Positions 1-7,157 of a DNA stretch of 16,540 bases are shown piece after piece. The stretch comes from Gammaproteobacteria bacterium. GTDB taxonomy: Bacteria; Pseudomonadota; Gammaproteobacteria; Pseudomonadales; M0112. Position numbers and translations under genes: made by a program. Location of the stretch: NCBI GenBank assembly GCA_006227085.1, contig SBFY01000184.1:1-16540 (forward strand), read 5' to 3'. Every line of letters starts with the position of its first letter. Position 1 is the stretch's first letter. Under the pieces are notes generated by a model. It saw only the letters and a program-made list of their open reading frames with translations. It did no database searches and was not told where the DNA came from.

Positions 1-1364
1 CGGTAATGGAACATGCTGATGTTCCAGCGACCACCGAGCTGGTTGAGGAAGTTCATCAACGCACCCGGGCGTTCCGGGAACTCGAAGTGATACACCACTT
101 CGTGCTTCACATCCGCACGACCACCGACCATATGCCGCGTGTGCAGCTTGGCCATTTCGTTGTCGGTCATGTCAACCACCGGGTAGCCCTTGTCCTTGAG
201 ATGCTTCAGCAAGTTCTCGCGATCGCCGTTATCCGGGTTGATCTGCAGGCCAACAAAAATGCGCGCCTCTTTGGCATCGGCATACCGGTAATTGAACTCG
301 GTGATGTTGTGCTTGCCGATGGCATTACAGAACGCACGGAAGCTGCCGGGCTTCTCCGGGATCGTCACGCACAGGATCGCTTCGCGGCGCTCACCGATTT
401 CGGTGCGCTCAGAGATATAACGCAGGCGATCAAAGTTGGTGTTGGCGCCACTGGCGATTGCCAGCACGGTGGCGTTCTTCAAACCTTTTTCAGCCACGTA
501 CTTTTTCAAACCGGCGAGCGCAAGCGCACCGGCCGGCTCGGCAATCGAGCGGGTGTCTTCAAAGATGTCCTTGATCGCCGCACAGATTTCATCGGTGTTG
601 GCGGTGATCACATCATCCACCGTTTTGCGGATCACACGGAACGGCTCCTCACCGATTTGTGCCACCGCAACACCATCGGCAAAGATGCCGACTTCTTTCA
701 GCTTCACGCGACGGCCGGCTTTCATCGCTGCGGCAAGACAAGCAGCATCTTCCGGCTCCACACCGATCACTTTCACTTCCGGTCGCACGTATTTGATGTA
801 GGCCGCGACACCGGCCAGCAAACCACCGCCGCCGCAGGGCACAAACACCGCATCCAAGGGGCCGGTCACCTGGCGCAGGATTTCCATGCCGATGGTGCCC
901 TGGCCCGCAATCACTTCCGGGTCATCGTACGGGTGCACAAAGGCATAGCCTTTTTCATCGGCCAGGCGCTTGGCTTCCAGTGAGGCTTCATCATAGGTAT
1001 CACCGTGCAGCACCACTTTGGCACCACGGTTACGAACGGCATTCACCTTGATCACTGGTGTGGTGCGCGGCATGACGATGGTGGCAGCAACGCCAAGCTT
1101 GGCCGCTGACAACGCCACGCCCTGGGCGTGGTTGCCCGCCGACGCACAGACCACGCCTTTCTTGAGTGCCTCGGGCGACAGTGAGGCCATCTTGTTATAG
1201 GCGCCGCGGATCTTGAAGGAAAACACCGGCTGCAGGTCTTCGCGCTTCAGCAAGACCGTGTTGCCGAGCCGCCGGCTCATCAGCCGGGCTTCGTCCACCG
1301 GGGTTTCCACCGCCACGTCATACACGCGGGCAGCAAGGATCTTGCGGATGTAGTTCTGGGGCAT
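1..1364 (-). CDS. ilvA: Threonine deaminase (threonine ammonia-lyase, biosynthetic), partial: C-terminal end lies outside the window
   Basis: IlvA is a cytoplasmic PLP enzyme that converts L-threonine to 2-oxobutanoate and ammonia, the committed step of isoleucine synthesis. Reading the minus strand from the ATG at 1364 (MPQNYIRKILAARVYDVAVE) gives 454 uninterrupted codons to the window edge. The fold-type II PLP core covers about residues 1-320: the PLP lysine is K51 in SFKIRGAYNKM, the substrate loop is SAGNHAQG at 76-82, and the phosphate-binding glycine loop is CGGGGL at 177-182. Two ACT-like regulatory segments follow, around 328-400 (VTIPEKPGSFRAF) and from about 422 (FEFPERPGAL, WNISMFHY). 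This two-ACT layout is that of the long, isoleucine-inhibited form, not the short catabolic TdcB. E. coli IlvA is 514 residues, so roughly 50 residues are missing on the left. It is divergent from rpiA. The family is certain; allosteric behaviour is inferred. Confidence 0.96.
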   Translation of the reverse strand, partial: MPQNYIRKILAARVYDVAVETPVDEARLMSRRLGNTVLLKREDLQPVFSFKIRGAYNKMASLSPEALKKGVVCASAGNHAQGVALSAAKLGVAATIVMPRTTPVIKVNAVRNRGAKVVLHGDTYDEASLEAKRLADEKGYAFVHPYDDPEVIAGQGTIGMEILRQVTGPLDAVFVPCGGGGLLAGVAAYIKYVRPEVKVIGVEPEDAACLAAAMKAGRRVKLKEVGIFADGVAVAQIGEEPFRVIRKTVDDVITANTDEICAAIKDIFEDTRSIAEPAGALALAGLKKYVAEKGLKNATVLAIASGANTNFDRLRYISERTEIGERREAILCVTIPEKPGSFRAFCNAIGKHNITEFNYRYADAKEARIFVGLQINPDNGDRENLLKHLKDKGYPVVDMTDNEMAKLHTRHMVGGRADVKHEVVYHFEFPERPGALMNFLNQLGGRWNISMFHY

Positions 1365-1404
1365 GAGGCCTTTCCTGTCAGGGTCTTCCGGGCGCTAATG
1401 TGGC

Positions 1405-1410
1405 ATTATA
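1405..1410 (-). promoter_or_regulatory. Possible -10 box for ilvA in the ilvA/rpiA divergent gap
   Basis: The minus strand reads a perfect TATAAT here, about 41 bases upstream of the ilvA ATG. No good -35 hexamer sits 16-18 bases upstream; the bases there read CCACCA. The same AT-rich patch read on the plus strand offers TATACA (1407-1412) as a weak -10 for rpiA. The 75-base gap 1365-1439 must hold both promoters, so they probably overlap. Assigned by consensus only. Confidence 0.4.
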
Positions 1411-1439
1411 CATACCACTTTTTATGCTGGTGGATTCCC

Positions 1440-2114
1440 ATGACACAAGACGAACTGAAGCAGGCCGCTGGCCGCGCCGCCCTTGATTACATCCTGCCGA
1501 AACTGGATCCGGACAGCATCGTCGGCGTGGGCACCGGTTCCACCACCAACTGTTTCATCGATGCGCTGGCCACCCGCAAGGGCTGCTTCCAGGGCACCGT
1601 GGCCAGCTCGGAGGCCTCGGCCGCCCGGCTGAAGCAACACGGCATCCCGGTGTATGGCCTGAACAGCGTCGACAGCGTGGCGGTGTATGTGGATGGCGCC
1701 GACGAATCGAATGACCGGCTGGAGCTGATCAAGGGCGGTGGCGCTGCCCTGACTCGCGAAAAAATCATTGCCGCCGTGGCGAAAGAGTTCGTTTGCATCG
1801 CTGATGAGTCCAAACTGGTCGGCGTGCTGGGCAAGTTCCCCCTGCCGGTGGAAGTAATCCCGATGGCCCGCAGCCATGTGGCCCGCCAGCTGGTCAAGTT
1901 GGGGGGTGACCCGGTGTACCGCGAAGGTGTGGTGACCGATAACGGCAACATCATCCTGGATGTGTATAACTTCCCGATTGCCACCCCGACCAAGATCGAG
2001 GAAGCCATCAACAACATCACAGGCGTGGTGACCAATGGCATTTTTGCCCGCCGCCCGGCCGACGTGCTGTTGCTGGCCGGCAAGGCTGGCGTAAGGACGC
2101 TGCGCCGGAAATAG
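1440..2114 (+). CDS. rpiA: Ribose-5-phosphate isomerase A
   Basis: RpiA interconverts ribose 5-phosphate and ribulose 5-phosphate in the non-oxidative pentose phosphate pathway (cytoplasm). From the ATG at 1440 the product is 224 residues, close to the 219 of E. coli RpiA. Family signatures are in place: phosphate loop GTGSTT at 31-36, DGADE at 85-89, and KGGGAALTREK at 98-108, whose glutamate (E107) aligns with the catalytic base. I prefer 1440 to an in-frame start at 1398 because MTQDELKQAAGRAALDYI begins where family members begin. The 1398 start would add a tryptophan-rich leader that also crosses the divergent promoter region. The Shine-Dalgarno is modest (GGTGG, about 6 bases upstream). 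It is divergent from ilvA, an adjacency I know from pseudomonads. No terminator is evident after it. Confidence 0.96.
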   Translation: MTQDELKQAAGRAALDYILPKLDPDSIVGVGTGSTTNCFIDALATRKGCFQGTVASSEASAARLKQHGIPVYGLNSVDSVAVYVDGADESNDRLELIKGGGAALTREKIIAAVAKEFVCIADESKLVGVLGKFPLPVEVIPMARSHVARQLVKLGGDPVYREGVVTDNGNIILDVYNFPIATPTKIEEAINNITGVVTNGIFARRPADVLLLAGKAGVRTLRRK

Positions 2115-2149
2115 CCCTGCCCATCATGGGTGCTTTGAACCTTTCCAGC

Positions 2150-2178
2150 TTGTGGCTCGTATGGAGGAAGGGTATTCT
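2150..2178 (+). promoter_or_regulatory. Possible sigma70-type promoter of the radical SAM gene
   Basis: TTGTGG (2150-2155), a 17-base spacer and TATTCT (2173-2178) give three of six and four of six consensus matches. The predicted start near 2185 leaves a leader of about 33 bases before the ATG at 2218. It is weak, but it fits the gap 2115-2217, in which I see nothing else of note. If real, it rules out the upstream GTG at 2152 as translation start. Confidence 0.3.
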
Positions 2179-2217
2179 GCAACCAACAGGGTAAAACCCC
2201 GCAGGCAATGTGTTTCC

Positions 2218-3708
2218 ATGGCTCGTATTGCGCTCATCAAACTCTTCACTGGCTTGAACCTTGCACCCGCCCAACTGTCGGGTGAACTGCAGCGGGCGGG
2301 CCATGAGTCCTTGATCATCTATTTCAAGGATTACCGCACCGAGCTATTTGAAGAACACACGAAATTGGCAGTCACGGATTACCCAGGCATCTTTATTGAT
2401 TCCAATGGCATCAAGAAAGTCTGGAATTGTTACAAACCATTTTCTGCGCATGATTTCCAGCTGTTGATGCAAGCCTTGTCCGACTTCAGGCCTGACGCTA
2501 TCGGCCTCAGCACCATTTCTGGCACCATCAAGGAAACGGCTCTCGTTACCTCTGAAATCAAGAAACATTTTCCTGTGCCCATCATCTGGGGTGGGCCGGG
2601 GCCCACACTCGAACCAGAGCGCTGCATCCAGATGACCGACCTTATCTGCATCAACGAGGGCGAAGGGGTTATTGTTGACCTCGCCAATCGACTGGATGCA
2701 AATCAAGACATCACTACCATACCGGGAACCCATGCCCGGCTGGCTGACGGCACTGTGCGCAAAAACCCTGAACGCCCCTTGCTACCGCTCAATGACATTG
2801 CCATCCCGGATTGGGACTTGTCACGGTATGTGCATATCAATCATGTCAAAGGTGTTCGCTACGGGGTATATCCGAACAACCTGGTTCGCGAATACCCGAT
2901 CATGACCCAGCGAGGGTGTCCATTCTCTTGCTCGTTCTGTATTGAATCGCGCTACCAGGACATGTTTGGCAAGAAAAATTCACTTCGGCGGCGCGATGTC
3001 CAATTGGTACTGGACGAATTGCATTGGGCAAAAAAGAACCTGGATATCGCCAGCATCTTGTTCTATGACGATGTTTTTACTGTCAACCCGCGCTGGCTCA
3101 AGGAATTTTTGCCTCGCTACAAAGAAGAAATTGGTTTGCCATTCTGGTGCTATACCTACCCCACTACGCATGACAAAGCCATGCTTGCCATGCTGAAAGA
3201 TGCGGGCATGGTCAGCATCACCATGGGCGTCCAATCCGGCAGTGCGCGCATTTTGCGTGACTACCTGAATCGACCCACTGATCGCCAGCGCGTCATTGAC
3301 GCCGCACAGGAAATCGTCGATCTTGGCCCTGATGTCAAAGGGTTCTTCGACATGATTACGAAAATTCCTTTCGAAACAGAAGAGGATCTCCGTGAGACTT
3401 TTGAATTCCTGCTCGAGCTGCCGGTTGAATTCAAAACCCTGGGGTTTGGAGAAATGACAAATTTCCCAACCTATGATTTCACGAACAGTGTTGATGAAAA
3501 CCATTCGTTGATCAGCAAAAATCGCCAAGCTGTGACAGACAAGCTTTACGATTACTACAATCGCTTGTATTTGATTACCCGCACACCCATGGCGAGGGAC
3601 GAAGTCCGCGCCATTGGTAACGATCCCCGGTACCGGGAAAACCCGGCGCTGCTGGATAAGTTCATCAATAACGAAACTTATTTCAACTTTACCGGCATCA
3701 CGTACTAA
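2218..3708 (+). CDS. B12-binding-type radical SAM protein of unknown function
   Basis: A 496-residue protein with the architecture of cobalamin-binding radical SAM enzymes. The N-terminal Rossmann-like region (about 1-160) starts MARIALIKLFTGLNLAPAQL and carries GLSTISGT, IIWGGPGPT and the EGEG element at 147-150. I see no DxHxxG motif, as is usual when B12 is bound without a protein histidine. The radical SAM core follows: the [4Fe-4S] cysteines are C234, C238 and C241 in GCPFSCSFC, FYDDVFTVN lies around 282-290, and GVQSGS (337-342) is the SAM-contact element. There is no SPASM-type cysteine cluster at the C-terminus. Substrate and reaction are unknown; family members are methylases, cyclases and methylthiotransferase-like enzymes. 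I chose ATG 2218 over GTG 2152, which would add 22 non-family residues; the Shine-Dalgarno is poor for both. Three 60-base samples gave 24, 29 and 26 G+C, against 38 in a tkt sample, suggesting foreign origin. Its end overlaps the convergent FAD gene by 11 bases. Confidence 0.88.
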   Translation: MARIALIKLFTGLNLAPAQLSGELQRAGHESLIIYFKDYRTELFEEHTKLAVTDYPGIFIDSNGIKKVWNCYKPFSAHDFQLLMQALSDFRPDAIGLSTISGTIKETALVTSEIKKHFPVPIIWGGPGPTLEPERCIQMTDLICINEGEGVIVDLANRLDANQDITTIPGTHARLADGTVRKNPERPLLPLNDIAIPDWDLSRYVHINHVKGVRYGVYPNNLVREYPIMTQRGCPFSCSFCIESRYQDMFGKKNSLRRRDVQLVLDELHWAKKNLDIASILFYDDVFTVNPRWLKEFLPRYKEEIGLPFWCYTYPTTHDKAMLAMLKDAGMVSITMGVQSGSARILRDYLNRPTDRQRVIDAAQEIVDLGPDVKGFFDMITKIPFETEEDLRETFEFLLELPVEFKTLGFGEMTNFPTYDFTNSVDENHSLISKNRQAVTDKLYDYYNRLYLITRTPMARDEVRAIGNDPRYRENPALLDKFINNETYFNFTGITY

Positions 3709-5035
3709 CCAGCTTGCCGGGATTCAGTATCCCGTTCGGATCCAGCGCCTGCTTGATGGCACGCATGGCCGACAAACGGTCGTGTGCTTCCGTCGATTGC
3801 AACGCCCTGCTGCGCAACATCCCGATGCCATGTTCGGCCGTGATCGTGCCCTGGAATTGCTTGACGATTTGCCACACCTGGGCCTGCGCATGCAGTGGAT
3901 CCTGCACATTCACCAGGTTCAGGTGCAGGTTGCCATCACCAAGATGCCCGTAGACCACTGCATCCGGCCACTGCTGCGCAATTGCGGCAAACACCGCGGG
4001 CATGCGCGATGCACGGAAGCCGACATCAAACTTGAGCGGATGCCGGGGCTTGAGCGCACCGGTAATCGAGTCACGTACTGCCCAGAAACCCTCAGCCTGC
4101 TTTGACGATTGCGCCAGCAGGACATCGGCAACCGGCTGCGTTGCCAGGGCAGCTGACAGGGCTTCTACAGTCATGGCATCGGCAGGCGCCTCAATCATCA
4201 GATAACCTGCCGCACTGGCGACACCCAATGGATTGGCTTGTGCTTCATTTCCCAACGCAAAGGCACGCTGATCCATCCACTCGCAAGCATATAAAGGAAA
4301 GCGCTGCATTGCCCGCAACACTTCCGGCAGTGTGTTGATGTCATCCAGCAGCAGCAATACCGTCGCCAGTGCCGGCATCGGCTCACACAGGCGCAAGCCG
4401 GCCTGGGTAGTGATCGCCAAGGTGCCTTCGCTGCCGATCAAGAGTTCACGCAAGGCATAACCGGCATTGTCCTTGCGCAGGCACCGCATTTCATCAATCC
4501 ATGTGCCGTGACCCGTTACAGCTTGCAGGCCGGCCACTTGTGCGCGTGTCATGCCGTAGCGCAATACGCGCACACCGCCAGCATTGGTGGCGATATTGCC
4601 ACCCACCTGGCTACTGCCTTCAGCACCGAACTCCACCGGATAAAACAGTCCGTGTTCGCGTGCCGCCTGTTGCACTTGCGCTGTGATGACACCCGGCTCA
4701 CAGATGAGCAAACGCTCCCGGGTGTCCAATTCGAGGATGCGGTTCATCTTTTCGAGTGATACCACGATCTCGCCATGGGCAGCGACGGCAGCACCGGTCA
4801 GACCGGTGCGCCCGCCCGAGGGCACCAACGGCCAACGCCATTCATTGGCGTAAGCAATGATGGCGTGCAGTTGTTCGCGTGTTGATGGAAACACCACAGC
4901 AACCGGATCCGGATCAGCCGCCTGGCTCCAGTCCGCGCCATAGGTTTTCCGGCTGTTGTCGTCCACGCATACGGCCGGCTTGCCCAAGAGCTGCACCAGC
5001 GCGTCCTGCTGTTTATCCGATAATGCCCGCTTCAT
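3698..5035 (-). CDS. FAD-linked dehydrogenase of the D-2-hydroxyglutarate dehydrogenase / GlcD family
   Basis: A 445-residue flavoprotein of the vanillyl-alcohol-oxidase fold that oxidises D-2-hydroxy acids to 2-oxo acids. FAD-binding signatures are PSGGRTGLTG at 72-81, GNIATNAGG at 146-154 and LLIGSEGTLAITT further on. The C-terminal half has GHLGDGNLH (363-371) and AEHGIG (400-405); the two histidines (H364, H371) and E401 match the metal and substrate ligands of D-2-hydroxyglutarate dehydrogenases. It ends in DPNGILNPGK, typical of the family. It could be a D-2-hydroxyglutarate, D-lactate or glycolate-type enzyme; sequence by eye does not settle the substrate. In pseudomonads a gene of this family lies beside serA, whose product makes D-2-hydroxyglutarate, but serA is not in this window. 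Its ATG overlaps the stop of the hydrolase gene (ATGA), so the two are co-translated. Confidence 0.88.
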   Translation of the reverse strand: MKRALSDKQQDALVQLLGKPAVCVDDNSRKTYGADWSQAADPDPVAVVFPSTREQLHAIIAYANEWRWPLVPSGGRTGLTGAAVAAHGEIVVSLEKMNRILELDTRERLLICEPGVITAQVQQAAREHGLFYPVEFGAEGSSQVGGNIATNAGGVRVLRYGMTRAQVAGLQAVTGHGTWIDEMRCLRKDNAGYALRELLIGSEGTLAITTQAGLRLCEPMPALATVLLLLDDINTLPEVLRAMQRFPLYACEWMDQRAFALGNEAQANPLGVASAAGYLMIEAPADAMTVEALSAALATQPVADVLLAQSSKQAEGFWAVRDSITGALKPRHPLKFDVGFRASRMPAVFAAIAQQWPDAVVYGHLGDGNLHLNLVNVQDPLHAQAQVWQIVKQFQGTITAEHGIGMLRSRALQSTEAHDRLSAMRAIKQALDPNGILNPGKLVST

Positions 5036-6012
5036 GAAGCTGGACCCCGCTGTTCACGCGCAAGCATCTCGTCAATGATCTTGGTGAACACATCGCCGCG
5101 ACGAACCCGTGATTCATTCACCAGGTGATGGCCTGCGCCATGGATGGTGTCGACACGCACATTAGGAAACCGCATGCGGATACGCTTCAGGTTATATGCC
5201 CAACTGACGGTGGTATCCGCATCACCCTGGATAACCCGCAACGGGAAATCACTTTTCGGGTAATGCCCAAACCGTTTTGCCCAATCGATCATGGCACCCA
5301 CCCAGCACACCGGGATACGCTTTGCCTGCAAGGGATCGGCGGTCCGCACAAAATCGACAAAACCGGCATTGTCCGCATTACGGACAAACACACGTTTCAC
5401 CGATGGCATCCAGCGATGGAACATGCGGTATTGCAAGACCACCCATGGCCATTGCACGACCCGCAGTAACGGCGCCAGGGCGATGATGGAGCAAAATCCC
5501 GGTTGTTCATTGCGTTCCGCGCATTCAAACAGATAGCGCAACAGGATCGCGCCACCCGTACTCTGGCCAATCGCATGCCATGGCCTTGGCAGCTGGCCAG
5601 ACAAGGCATTCAGTAAATCGCGGTAACAGTCGCTGTATTCTTCGAATGATCCGATGGCGCCTTGCTCGCCGGACGACAGCCCATGCCCTGGCAAATCCCA
5701 GCCGACAACGGCATACCCTTCACGCAACAAGGCATCGATCAAATGATCAAACAAGCCGACGTGATCGAAGTACCCATGATTGATAATCACGGTGCCGCGC
5801 GCTTCACGCGGCCAGAATACCTGGCAAGCGATACGGTAATCGCCTAGTTCAAGCACACCCAAATGCTGGCGAACCCCTTCAAGGCGCCGCGAAAAATCAA
5901 GCCGGTAATAGCGCAAATACTCCGCGCATACCCCTTCACACGGAGCAGCATGCTCCAGCGTCAATGGCGGTAGCGCATCTTTGAGACTGGAAAAGTCCGG
6001 CAGCATATCCAT
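5032..6012 (-). CDS. Alpha/beta hydrolase, lysophospholipase / monoacylglycerol-lipase-like (Hydrolase_4 type)
   Basis: A serine hydrolase of about 326 residues, predicted cytoplasmic with no signal peptide. Numbered from the ATG at 6012, the oxyanion region is INHGYFDHV (77-85) and WDLPGHGLSSG follows (105-115). The nucleophile elbow GQSTGG places Ser151, and the acid and base are probably Asp266 (GDADTTV) and His295 (HGAGHH). The set HG...GHG.S.G...GxSxGG is that of monoacylglycerol lipase-like esterases; the substrate cannot be named. The start is uncertain: TTG 6015, ATG 6012 and ATG 6006 are in frame and none has a Shine-Dalgarno. The gene begins about 13 bases past the T-run of the fba terminator and is followed by the FAD dehydrogenase with a 4-base ATGA overlap. 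The tight pairing hints at a shared substrate path, which is inference. Confidence 0.87.
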   Translation of the reverse strand: MDMLPDFSSLKDALPPLTLEHAAPCEGVCAEYLRYYRLDFSRRLEGVRQHLGVLELGDYRIACQVFWPREARGTVIINHGYFDHVGLFDHLIDALLREGYAVVGWDLPGHGLSSGEQGAIGSFEEYSDCYRDLLNALSGQLPRPWHAIGQSTGGAILLRYLFECAERNEQPGFCSIIALAPLLRVVQWPWVVLQYRMFHRWMPSVKRVFVRNADNAGFVDFVRTADPLQAKRIPVCWVGAMIDWAKRFGHYPKSDFPLRVIQGDADTTVSWAYNLKRIRMRFPNVRVDTIHGAGHHLVNESRVRRGDVFTKIIDEMLAREQRGPAS

Positions 6013-6024
6013 CAATGCATATTG

Positions 6025-6050
6025 AATAAAAAAGGGCGATTACTCGCCCT
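6025..6050 (-). terminator. Intrinsic terminator after fba
   Basis: On the minus strand a perfect 7-bp stem, AGGGCGA / TCGCCCT, closes a GTAA loop (6050-6033). A T-run and ATT follow immediately (6032-6025). It starts six bases after the fba TGA. The plus-strand reading lacks a comparable T-run, so it acts mainly on the tkt-epd-pgk-fba transcript. Confidence 0.9.
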
Positions 6051-6056
6051 CTTTCA

Positions 6057-7121
6057 TCAGTTGATTTTCGGCTTCAACTTGTTGCCCACATACCGATTCG
6101 CCATGGCCTCAAGGGACACCGGGCGAATCTTGCGCGCCCATCCTGCCGTACCGAATGCTTCATACCGTTCGATACAGATATCGCGCATCGCGTCCACGCT
6201 TTCTTTCAGGTATTTACGCGGATCAAACTCGGCCGGCTTCTTCGCCAGGTAACGACGAATGGCGCCAGTTGAGGCCAGGCGCAAGTCGGTGTCGATATTG
6301 ACCTTGCGCACGCCATGCTTGATGCCTTCGACAATTTCTTCCAGTGGTACACCGTAGGTTTCCGGGATCTCGCCGCCAAATTCGTTGATGATCGCCAACC
6401 AATCCTGTGGCACGGAAGAAGAACCGTGCATCACCAGATGCGTGTTGGGGATGCGCTTGTTGATTTCCTTGATGCGCTCAATCGCGAGGATGTCGCCAGT
6501 GGGCGGACGGGAAAACTTGTACGCACCATGGCTGGTACCAATGGCAATCGCCAAGGCATCGACTTCGGTTTCTTTCACGAATTGTGCGGCTTCTTCCGGA
6601 TCGGTCAACAACATGGAGTGATCCAGCGTGCCTTCCGCACCAACACCGTCTTCTTCACCGGCCTGGCCAGTCTCGAGTGAACCGAGACAGCCTAATTCAC
6701 CTTCCACTGACACACCGCAGGCATGGGCCATTTCCACCACGCGCTTGGTCACATTGCGGTTGTAGTTGTACGGTGCTGGTGTCTTGCCATCACTCTTCAA
6801 AGAACCATCCATCATCACCGAGCTGAAGCCCAGCTGGATGGAGCGCTGGCACACCGCCGGGCTGGTTCCGTGATCCTGGTGCATGCAGACCGGGATATGC
6901 GGGAACTCTTCGATCGCTGCCAGGATCAGGTGCCGCAGGAAAGGGGCACCCGCATATTTGCGAGCGCCGGCAGAAGCCTGCACGATCACTGGCGACTTGG
7001 TTTTGTCTGCCGCTTCCATGATGGCGCGCATCTGTTCAAGGTTATTCACATTGAATGCCGGCACGCCGTAGCTGTGCTCGGCAGCGTGGTCGAGTAATTG
7101 ACGCAAACTGATCAAGGCCAT
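6057..7121 (-). CDS. fba: Class II fructose-1,6-bisphosphate aldolase (Calvin-cycle subtype)
   Basis: A zinc-dependent aldolase that reversibly cleaves fructose 1,6-bisphosphate to dihydroxyacetone phosphate and glyceraldehyde 3-phosphate in glycolysis and gluconeogenesis; the subtype can also handle sedoheptulose bisphosphate. The 354-residue product carries the catalytic aspartate and zinc histidine in MHQDHG (D83, H84), the glutamate-rich SVEGELG at 138-144, and the other zinc histidines at H198 (GTSHGAYK) and H232 (MHGSSS). The start MALISLRQLLDHAAEHSYGV and the overall length match the longer Calvin-cycle subtype (about 345-355 residues), not the E. coli FbaA form. A Shine-Dalgarno GGAG lies seven bases before the ATG. 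It is the last gene of the tkt operon, 36 bases after pgk, and ends at a strong terminator. Confidence 0.96.
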   Translation of the reverse strand: MALISLRQLLDHAAEHSYGVPAFNVNNLEQMRAIMEAADKTKSPVIVQASAGARKYAGAPFLRHLILAAIEEFPHIPVCMHQDHGTSPAVCQRSIQLGFSSVMMDGSLKSDGKTPAPYNYNRNVTKRVVEMAHACGVSVEGELGCLGSLETGQAGEEDGVGAEGTLDHSMLLTDPEEAAQFVKETEVDALAIAIGTSHGAYKFSRPPTGDILAIERIKEINKRIPNTHLVMHGSSSVPQDWLAIINEFGGEIPETYGVPLEEIVEGIKHGVRKVNIDTDLRLASTGAIRRYLAKKPAEFDPRKYLKESVDAMRDICIERYEAFGTAGWARKIRPVSLEAMANRYVGNKLKPKIN

Positions 7122-7157
7122 GATAAAACTCCGTTTCCTGCTGTTATTCCAATCGCA

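Noticed and set aside
6..983. A 325-codon plus-strand open frame
   Set aside because: It is entirely antisense to ilvA, whose catalytic and ACT motifs are intact; the His-rich composition is that of a reverse-strand shadow.
1398..1439. Longer N-terminus for RpiA
   Set aside because: The extra residues are not family-like and cross the divergent ilvA promoter region; the 1440 start matches the family.
2152..2217. GTG start extending the radical SAM protein by 22 residues
   Set aside because: The extension does not resemble the family and would overlap the possible promoter; the conserved fold begins at the 2218 ATG.
2115..2217. Possible terminator after rpiA
   Set aside because: Only tiny stems (CCAT-C-ATGG, GGGT-AA-ACCC) without a T-run were found.
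3626..3646. A 12-base palindrome CCCGGTACCGGG followed by a small hairpin CCGGG-AAAA-CCCGG near the 3' ends of the convergent genes
   Set aside because: It lies inside the radical SAM coding region, the stem is only five pairs and no T-run follows on either strand, so it is not supported as a terminator or an operator.
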